Shown here piece after piece: positions 40,022 through 46,468 of a DNA stretch of 46,468 bases; position 1 is the stretch's first letter; each line of letters opens with the position of its first letter. The notes under the pieces were generated by a model. The model made no database searches. It worked only from the letters and a program-made list of their open reading frames with translations, and was not told the DNA's origin. A program made the translations under genes and the position numbers. The stretch is from Oscillospiraceae bacterium (lineage in GTDB: Bacteria; Bacillota; Clostridia; Oscillospirales; Oscillospiraceae), in the NCBI GenBank assembly GCA_022779345.1, contig JALFTG010000038.1:1-46468 (forward strand), in the 5' to 3' direction.

Positions 40022-42439
40022 TTGATTCGTTTGAAACGACACAAACAGGATATCCCGGCACAGACGGCGGCGGAGCGGATCCCGTGGCCGGGACTGCGGA
40101 CCGATCCGGAGACGGGGCTGACCGGACAGCAGGCCCGGGAGCTGCTGGAGGGCGGCTGGGGGAATGTCCCCGTGGAGTCCCCCACAAAAAGCGACCGGGA
40201 GATCGTCCGGGAAAATGTGTTCACCTATTTCAACCTGATCTTCCTGATTCTGGCCGGGTGCCTGCTGATTGTGGGCGACTGGAAAAACATGACCTTCCTG
40301 ATCGTGGTGGCCGCCAACGCCGCCATCGGCATCGTCCAGCAGATCCGGGCCAAACGGACCATCGACAAGCTGACCCTCCTGTCCGAAAGCAAGGTCACCG
40401 CCATCCGGGACGGAACTGCCGTCCCTGTCTCCGCCCATGAGCTGGTGCGGGGGGACATCATCGAGCTGTCGGCGGGCTGTCAGATCCCGGCGGACGGGGT
40501 GCTGGTGTCCGGGTCCGTACAGGTGAACGAGGGCCTCATCACCGGCGAGGGAGACGCCATCACGAAAAACCGGGGCGACACCCTTCTGTCCGGCAGCTTC
40601 GTGCTGTCCGGGGTGTGCCGGTGCCGGCTGGAACTTGTGGGGGCGGACGCCTACGCCGCCCGGCTGACCCTGGCCGCCAAGCGGGACGGGGCCATTGCCC
40701 CCAAGTCCGAGATGATGCGCTCCCTGGACCGGCTGATCCGGTTCATCGGCGTGGCGCTGATCCCCATCGGCATCACCCTGTTCTATAACCAGTATTTCCG
40801 GCAGGGACAGGCCCTGGAGCAGGCCATTCCCTCCACGGTGGCGGCCCTGTGCGGCATGATCCCGGAGGGGCTGTTCCTGCTCACCTCCGTGGCTCTGGCC
40901 GTGTCTGTGGTGCGGCTGGCCCGGAACCGGACGCTGATTCATGAGATGAACTCCATTGAAACCCTGGCCCGGGTGGATGTGCTGTGCGTGGACAAGACCG
41001 GCACCATCACCAGTCCGGACATGGCCGTGCGGGAAGTGGTGTCCCTGTCCTCTGCCCCGGTGGAGGACATCCTCGCTGCGTTCTACACCGCCATGCCCGC
41101 GGACAACGACACCGCCCGGGCCATTCAGGCCGCCTTCCCCAAATCCCCCGGCTGGACGGCGGAGGGCACCGTGCCCTTCACCTCCGCCCAGAAGTGGAGC
41201 GCCGTCACTTTCCGGGACAAGGGCACTTTCGTGCTGGGTGCGCCGGAGTACATTCTGGGGGACCGGCTGGACGATCTGTCCGGCCGCATCGGGGAATACA
41301 CCCGGGTGGGCTGCCGTGTGCTGCTGCTGGCCAGATGCGACAGGGCGGAGGCCGGAATGCTCACAGGCACGCCGGACCCCCTGGCCCTGGTGGTGCTGGA
41401 GAACCCCATCCGGGAAAGCGCGCCGGAGGTATTCCGGTACTTCCGGGAGCAGGGTGTGGCCGTGAAGGTCATCTCCGGGGACGACCCGGTGACCGTGTCC
41501 GCTGTGGCTGCCCAGGCAGGCATTCCCGGGGCGGAACACTGGGTGGATGCCCGGTCTCTTCAAACGGAACAGGATATCCGCCGGGCGGTGGGACAATACA
41601 CCGTGTTCGGCCGGGTGGCCCCCAACCAGAAGCAGCAGCTGGTCCGGGCCCTGCAGGCGGCGGGCCACACCGTGGCCATGACCGGCGACGGCGTGAACGA
41701 TGTGCTGGCTCTGAAGGACGCGGACTGCGGCATCGCCATGGCCTCCGGCGCCGAGGCGGCGGCCCAGGTGGCCCAGCTGGTGCTGCTGGACTCGGATTTC
41801 TCCGCCCTGCCCATGGTGGTGGCGGAGGGCCGGCGGGTGATTAACAACATCCAGCGTGCGGCGTCTCTGTATCTGGTGAAGAACATCCTCTCCTTCTTCC
41901 TGGCCATCATCTCCCTGATCGGCTCTCTCCCCTATCCTTTCGTCCCCATCCAGCTGACGCTGATCTCCGCCCTGACCATCGGCATCCCCTCCTTCTTCCT
42001 GGCGCTGGAGCCGAACCACGATCTGGTGACCGGGCATTTCATGGGGAATGTGCTGCGAAAAGCCCTCCCCGGCGGTCTGACGGGCATTGCGGTGATCCTG
42101 TACGCGGAGTTGTTCAGCTACGCCACCAGCATCACCATGGGCGAGCTGTCCACCATCTGTGTGGCGCTGATGACCATGAACGGTCTGACTGCCATCTATT
42201 ATGCCGCCCGTCCCCTGAACAAACTGCGTTCCGCCCTGATCGCGGTCATGGCAGTGACCGCGGTGGTGTGTATGTTCACCCAGCAGACGCTGTTCAATCT
42301 GACGCCCCTGTCGCTGGTGGGCTGGCTGATTCTGGTGGCACTGCTGGTGATGGTCTATCCGTTCCAGACCACCCTCCATGTGCTGGCGGAAAAGCTCCGG
42401 CTGTTTGTGGAAAAACTCCGGGCAAAACAGACCGCATGA
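40022..42439 (+). CDS. Cation-transporting P-type ATPase, CtpE-like
   Basis: An 805-residue P-type ATPase. It shows the actuator loop as LITGEGD (a variant of TGES), the membrane motif PEGL (residues 281-284), phosphorylation Asp324 in DKTGTITSPD, the hinge TGDGVNDVLALKDADCGIAM, and about ten helices. The group around mycobacterial CtpE and related Firmicutes pumps is linked to calcium or magnesium transport; the ion here is not certain. There is no N-terminal metal-binding domain, which argues against copper or zinc. The start is unclear: TTG 40022 (AAAGG 3 nt before) or TTG 40031. Confidence 0.85.
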   Translation: MIRLKRHKQDIPAQTAAERIPWPGLRTDPETGLTGQQARELLEGGWGNVPVESPTKSDREIVRENVFTYFNLIFLILAGCLLIVGDWKNMTFLIVVAANAAIGIVQQIRAKRTIDKLTLLSESKVTAIRDGTAVPVSAHELVRGDIIELSAGCQIPADGVLVSGSVQVNEGLITGEGDAITKNRGDTLLSGSFVLSGVCRCRLELVGADAYAARLTLAAKRDGAIAPKSEMMRSLDRLIRFIGVALIPIGITLFYNQYFRQGQALEQAIPSTVAALCGMIPEGLFLLTSVALAVSVVRLARNRTLIHEMNSIETLARVDVLCVDKTGTITSPDMAVREVVSLSSAPVEDILAAFYTAMPADNDTARAIQAAFPKSPGWTAEGTVPFTSAQKWSAVTFRDKGTFVLGAPEYILGDRLDDLSGRIGEYTRVGCRVLLLARCDRAEAGMLTGTPDPLALVVLENPIRESAPEVFRYFREQGVAVKVISGDDPVTVSAVAAQAGIPGAEHWVDARSLQTEQDIRRAVGQYTVFGRVAPNQKQQLVRALQAAGHTVAMTGDGVNDVLALKDADCGIAMASGAEAAAQVAQLVLLDSDFSALPMVVAEGRRVINNIQRAASLYLVKNILSFFLAIISLIGSLPYPFVPIQLTLISALTIGIPSFFLALEPNHDLVTGHFMGNVLRKALPGGLTGIAVILYAELFSYATSITMGELSTICVALMTMNGLTAIYYAARPLNKLRSALIAVMAVTAVVCMFTQQTLFNLTPLSLVGWLILVALLVMVYPFQTTLHVLAEKLRLFVEKLRAKQTA

Positions 42440-42460
42440 CAACACACGATTCTCAGATGC

Positions 42461-42495
42461 AAAAAGCCCTGCACGGTGTTCCGTGCAGGGCTTTT
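42461..42495. terminator. Bidirectional terminator
   Basis: A 15-bp perfect stem (42462-42476 with 42481-42495) with A-run and T-run flanks lies between the convergent ATPase and guaB genes. Confidence 0.93.
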
Positions 42496-42511
42496 ACTTT
42501 GAAATGTCGGG

Positions 42512-44014
42512 TTATTTCACGGGATTGGTGGTGCGCAGGGTGACATCGTGATAGCCGCCCTCCACGATGGAGGTGGAGGAGACCACGGTGAGTTTGGCGT
42601 CCCGCTGCAGGTCGGGGATGGTGGTGACGCCGCAGTTGCACATGGTGGATTTCACCTTGTACAGGCTCTTTTCCACATTTTCATGGAGGGAGCCGGCGTA
42701 GGTCACATAGGAATCCACACCCTCCTCAAACTGCAGGCCGGTCTTGCCGCCCAGATCGTACCGCTGCCAGTTCCGGGCACGGTTGGAGCCTTCGCCCCAG
42801 TACTCCTTCACATACTGGCCGTTCACCATCAGTTTCTGGGTGGGGCTTTCATCGAAGCGGGCAAAATAGCGGCCCAGCATCAGGAAGTCGGCACCCATGG
42901 CCAGGGCCAGGGTCATGTGGTGGTCGTGGACGATGCCGCCGTCAGAGCAAATGGGCACATAGATACCGGTCTTTTCATAATACTCGTTCCGGGCAGCTGC
43001 CACTTCGATCAAAGCAGTGGCCTGGCCGCGGCCGATACCCTTGGTCTCACGGGTGATGCAGATGGAGCCGCCGCCGATACCCACTTTCACAAAGTCCGCA
43101 CCGGCCTCGGCCAGGAACAGGAAGCCGTCCCGGTCCACCACATTGCCGGCGCCGATCTTCACGGTATCGCCGTAGTTTTCCCGGACCCAGTCAATGGTCT
43201 TTTTCTGCCAGCAGGAATAGCCCTCGGAGGAATCGATGCACAGCACATCGGCGCCCGCCGCCACCAGAGCGGGAATCCGCTCGGCGTAGTCCCGGGAGTT
43301 GATGCCGGCGCCCACCATGTAGCGCTTCTCCTTGTCCAGCATTTCCAGAGGATTCTCCTTGTGGCTGGCGTAGTCCTTGCGGAACACGAAGTACATGAGG
43401 TTGCCGTCATTGTCCACGATGGGCAGGGCATTGAGCTTGTGGTCCCAGATGATGTCGTTGGCTTCCTTCAGGGTGGTGGAAGCGGGGGCGGTGACCAGTT
43501 TTTCCAGGGGGGTCATGAACTCTTTCACCTTGATATCCGTGGACATCCGGCTGATGCGGTAATCCCGGCTGGTGACGATGCCCAGCAGCTTGCCGTTGGC
43601 GGTGCCGTCGGCGGTGACGGCCACGGTGGAGAAGCCGTTGCGCTCCTTCAGGTCCAGAATATCGGCCAGGGTATGCTCGGGGGTCACATTGGAGGCACTG
43701 ACCACGAAGCCGGACTTATAATTCTTCACCCGGGCGACCATGGCGGCCTCGTCCTCGATGGACTGGGAACCGTAAATGAAGGACATACCGCCTTCCTTGG
43801 CCAGAGCGATAGCCAGGGTGTCGTTGGACACGGACTGCATAATGGCGGAAGTCATGGGAATGTTCAGGGAGATGGCAGGTTCCTCCCCCTTCTTGAAACG
43901 CACCAGAGGCGTTTTCAGGGACACATTGGCGGGGACACAGTCCTCGGAAGTGTAACCGGGGATCAGCAGGAATTCGTTAAAGGTACGGGACGGTTCGTTG
44001 TAATAGTAAGCCAT
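42512..44014 (-). CDS. guaB: IMP dehydrogenase
   Basis: A 500-residue IMP dehydrogenase. The TIM barrel is interrupted by two CBS domains (about residues 110-215). The catalytic loop [15 protein letters not shown] carries Cys319. The flap includes EYWGEGS and the Arg-Tyr dyad in NWQRYDLGG. The loop differs from the common bacterial GSICTTR form, so it belongs to a divergent branch found in Clostridia. It oxidises IMP to XMP with NAD, the first committed step to GMP. It follows purL by 30 nt in one purine unit; GAGAGGAG precedes its ATG. Confidence 0.94.
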   Translation of the reverse strand: MAYYYNEPSRTFNEFLLIPGYTSEDCVPANVSLKTPLVRFKKGEEPAISLNIPMTSAIMQSVSNDTLAIALAKEGGMSFIYGSQSIEDEAAMVARVKNYKSGFVVSASNVTPEHTLADILDLKERNGFSTVAVTADGTANGKLLGIVTSRDYRISRMSTDIKVKEFMTPLEKLVTAPASTTLKEANDIIWDHKLNALPIVDNDGNLMYFVFRKDYASHKENPLEMLDKEKRYMVGAGINSRDYAERIPALVAAGADVLCIDSSEGYSCWQKKTIDWVRENYGDTVKIGAGNVVDRDGFLFLAEAGADFVKVGIGGGSICITRETKGIGRGQATALIEVAAARNEYYEKTGIYVPICSDGGIVHDHHMTLALAMGADFLMLGRYFARFDESPTQKLMVNGQYVKEYWGEGSNRARNWQRYDLGGKTGLQFEEGVDSYVTYAGSLHENVEKSLYKVKSTMCNCGVTTIPDLQRDAKLTVVSSTSIVEGGYHDVTLRTTNPVK

Positions 44015-44044
44015 GGGTGATCCACTCCTCTCAAAAATTAAATC

Positions 44045-46468
44045 TCACTTGAAGTATTTTACTGCGGACTCGAACATCTGCATATCATAAACGCCGGGGA
44101 CATTTTTATACAGGCCGTGATCTTTCCGTTCGGAATGGCCCATCTTGCCGAACACCCGTCCGTCGGGAGAGGTGATGCCCTCAATGGCGAAAGCGGAGTT
44201 GTTCGGATTATAGCTTACATCGGTGGTGGGCATTCCGTCAAGTCCCACATACTGCGTGGCGATCTGTCCGTTCTCCGCCAGCTGGAGGATCAGATCCTCC
44301 GGGGCGATGAACCGGCCCTCGCCGTGGGAGATGGGCACGGTGTAGACCTCACCGGGCTTCGTGGCAGCCAGCCAGGGGGACTTGTTGGAAGCAATGCGGG
44401 TGTGCACGATCCGGGACTGGTGGCGGCCGATGGTGTTGAAGGTCAGGGTCGGGCAGGATGCGTCCGTGTCGATGATCTCGCCGTAGGGCACCAGGCCCAG
44501 CTTGATCAGTGCCTGGAAACCGTTGCAGATACCGGCCATCAGACCGTCCCGGTTTTTCAGCAGGTCATGGACGGCGTCCTTCACCTGGGCGTTCCGGAAG
44601 AAGGCGGTGATGAACTTGGCGGAGCCGTCGGGCTCGTCGCCGCCGGAGAAGCCCCCGGGGATGAAAATGATCTGGGCATCGGCGATCTGTCTGGCGAAGT
44701 ATTCCACGCTCTGGGCGATGCCTGCGGAGGTCATGTTCCGGATGACCACGATCTCCGGCTCGGCGCCGGCGTCCCGCAGGGCCTTGGCGGTATCGAATTC
44801 ACAGTTGGTGCCGGGGAACACGGGGATCAGCGCCTTGGGTCTGGCAGTTCTGACCGCCGGGGCCGGACGGCTTTGGGCCGCATAGGAGAAGGCGGGAATG
44901 TCTTTCGGCTCCATGGGAATGTTGCAGGGATACACCGGCTCCAGCTTCTGCTCATAGACGCCCAGCAGGTGCTCCAGGGAGATGGTCTCGCCGCCATAGA
45001 CGAAGGTGCGCTCCGCCGTGGTCTCGCCCAGCAGGGTGCCCACGGGCTCCACGCCGTCGGCCAGTTCCAGCACGAATGCGCCGTACCGATAGCCGAACAG
45101 GGTGTCCAGGGGGACATCGGTGAACCGGAAGCCCAGCAGGTTGCCAAAGCACATCTTCATGACGGCCTCGGCAGCGCCGCCGTAAACGGGGGTCCAGGCC
45201 GCCAGCGCTTTGCCGGAGGCGGTCAGTTCGTGGACCTGGTCGAACAGGGCGGTGAGGGACGGGATGACCGGCAGGCCCTCGCTGTCGTATTCCGGCTGGA
45301 GCAGGACCACCTTATGGCCCGCCGCCTTGAATTCGTTGGACACCACATTGCCCACCGGCTCGGTGGTGACGGCGAAGGACACCAGCGTGGGAGGCACGGT
45401 CAGATGCTCAAAGGTGCCGGACATGGAGTCCTTGCCGCCGATGGCCGCCACATGCAGCTGCTTCTGGGCCATGAAGGCGCCCAGCAGGGCGGCAAAGGGC
45501 TTGCCCCAGCTGCGGGAGTCGTGACCGGGCTTTTCGAAGTACTCCTGGAAGGTCAGGTACACATCCTCAAATTTCGCGCCGGTGGCCACCAGTTTGGCCA
45601 CGGACTCCACCACCGCCAGGAAAGCGGAGTGGTAGGGGCTGTTTTCGGCGATATAGGGGTTGTAGCCCCAGGACATGAGGGAGCAGGTGTCCGTGTGGGC
45701 CTGTTCCACGGAGATCTTGTGAACCATGGCCTGAATGGGGGTATGCTGATAAGCGCCGCCAAAGGGCATCAGCACAGTGCCCGCGCCGATGGTGGCGTCA
45801 AACCGCTCGCTCAGTCCCCGCTTGGAGCACACATTCAGGTCGGAAGCCAGCGCCTCATATCCGGCGGCGAAGTCCGCCGGGACGGGTCTGGCCCAGGCTT
45901 TGGGAGCGGCGGGGGTCACGGTGATATGCTTTTCCGCGCCGTTGGTGTCCAGGAAGGCCCGGGAGATGTCCACGATGGTCCTGCCGTTCCAGGTCATGGT
46001 CAGCCGGGGATCGGCCTTCACCACGGCGATGCGGGAGACCTCCAGGTTCTCCTGCTCCGCCAGGCGGCAGAATTCCGCCTCGTCCTCCGGGGCAACCACC
46101 ACGGCCATCCGCTCCTGGGACTCGGAAATGGCCAGCTCCGTGCCGTCCAGACCGTCATATTTCTTGGGAACATTGTTCAGATTGATATCCAGACCGTCCG
46201 CCAGCTCGCCCACGGCCACGGACACACCGCCGGCGCCGAAGTCGTTGCAGCGCTTGATAAGCCGGGAAGCGGCGGGATTGCGGAACAGGCGCTGGAGCTT
46301 GCGCTCCTCAGGGGCGTTGCCCTTCTGGACCTCGGCCCCGCAGCTCTCCAGAGACTGGACGGTGTGGGACTTGGAGGAACCGGTGGCGCCGCCGCAGCCG
46401 TCACGGCCGGTGCGGCCGCCCAGCAGGATGATCACATCCCCGGGGGCGGGGCGCTCCCGGCGGACATT
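44045..46468 (-). CDS. purL: Phosphoribosylformylglycinamidine synthase, large single-chain type (partial)
   Basis: The C-terminal 807 residues of a PurL that would measure about 1,230 residues; the start lies beyond the right edge. It shows AIR-synthase-type domains (GGRTGRDGCGGATGSS; NDFGAGGVSVAVGELADG; AAIGGKDSMSGTFEHL) and the C-terminal glutaminase domain with PVFPGTNCEFDTAKAL, the nucleophile Cys in GICNGFQAL, and a terminal His-Glu (SHGEGRF). It converts FGAR to FGAM using glutamine and ATP. Most Bacilli use three separate subunits (PurS/Q/L); the fused form is usual in many Clostridia. Confidence 0.95.
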   Translation of the reverse strand, partial: NVRRERPAPGDVIILLGGRTGRDGCGGATGSSKSHTVQSLESCGAEVQKGNAPEERKLQRLFRNPAASRLIKRCNDFGAGGVSVAVGELADGLDINLNNVPKKYDGLDGTELAISESQERMAVVVAPEDEAEFCRLAEQENLEVSRIAVVKADPRLTMTWNGRTIVDISRAFLDTNGAEKHITVTPAAPKAWARPVPADFAAGYEALASDLNVCSKRGLSERFDATIGAGTVLMPFGGAYQHTPIQAMVHKISVEQAHTDTCSLMSWGYNPYIAENSPYHSAFLAVVESVAKLVATGAKFEDVYLTFQEYFEKPGHDSRSWGKPFAALLGAFMAQKQLHVAAIGGKDSMSGTFEHLTVPPTLVSFAVTTEPVGNVVSNEFKAAGHKVVLLQPEYDSEGLPVIPSLTALFDQVHELTASGKALAAWTPVYGGAAEAVMKMCFGNLLGFRFTDVPLDTLFGYRYGAFVLELADGVEPVGTLLGETTAERTFVYGGETISLEHLLGVYEQKLEPVYPCNIPMEPKDIPAFSYAAQSRPAPAVRTARPKALIPVFPGTNCEFDTAKALRDAGAEPEIVVIRNMTSAGIAQSVEYFARQIADAQIIFIPGGFSGGDEPDGSAKFITAFFRNAQVKDAVHDLLKNRDGLMAGICNGFQALIKLGLVPYGEIIDTDASCPTLTFNTIGRHQSRIVHTRIASNKSPWLAATKPGEVYTVPISHGEGRFIAPEDLILQLAENGQIATQYVGLDGMPTTDVSYNPNNSAFAIEGITSPDGRVFGKMGHSERKDHGLYKNVPGVYDMQMFESAVKYFK

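Overview
The window comes from a GC-rich, spore-forming Gram-positive bacterium of the class Clostridia. An Oscillospiraceae gut bacterium (Flavonifractor, Lawsonibacter or Oscillibacter type) fits best. The reasons are: Firmicutes-type Shine-Dalgarno sites and sigma-A promoters; the rpmH-rnpA-yidD-yidC-jag set; a YpeB germination protein; a RicT-HolB pair; an XRE plus DUF3169 pair; and QueH in place of QueG. This placement is inference from gene content, not from a marker phylogeny.

Layout. 1-2.5 kb: a metabolic cluster (CoA-transferase cut by the left edge, ketopantoate-reductase-like enzyme, GntR/FCD regulator), somewhat poorer in GC than the rest. 2.5-5.6 kb: DegV, then rRNA/tRNA methyltransferase, Bcp peroxidase and YaaA in one stress-type operon. 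5.7-6.1 kb: a small unknown protein behind a promoter that carries a Fur-like palindrome. 6.2-8.7 kb: an ABC-2 export operon with its own MerR regulator; its ATPase has an in-frame amber codon. 9.0 kb: tRNA-Val(GAC). 9.1-13.7 kb: a zinc-ribbon/Big2 membrane protein, YpeB, a lipoprotein and GltX. 13.7-14.8 kb: XRE regulator plus DUF3169 membrane protein. 15-20.3 kb (+): aminotransferase, TrpS, then a WecA/TagO and MnaA pair for cell-wall or surface polysaccharide precursors, and an anchored protein. 20.3-23.2 kb: three small proteins of unknown role, a phosphodiesterase, an InlB-repeat protein and a FabG-type reductase.

23.3-32.5 kb (-): a complete potassium locus. In transcription order it is a small membrane protein, kdpF (30 aa), kdpA, kdpB, kdpC, then a KtrA/TrkA-type gating protein, a second small membrane ORF, kdpD and kdpE. 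kdpA and kdpB each carry one single-base frameshift that would restore a full-length protein if corrected. An 11-bp-spaced direct repeat before trkA looks like a KdpE site.

32.6-39.9 kb: RicT (with a long low-complexity tail), HolB, a YhhN-like membrane protein, then Jag-YidC-YidD-RnpA-RpmH, QueH and a divergent dCMP deaminase. dnaA is not next to rpmH. 40-42.4 kb: a CtpE-like P-type ATPase. 42.5 kb to the end: GuaB preceded by PurL (cut by the right edge), a purine unit.

No CRISPR array, prophage, transposon or clearly new multi-gene system is visible. The items most worth a second look are small and regulatory: the Fur-box gene, the hairpin that hides the ypeB ribosome site, two divergent promoter pairs with overlapping -35 boxes, the rpmH promoter nested in the queH terminator, and the potassium locus with its frameshifts and small membrane proteins.
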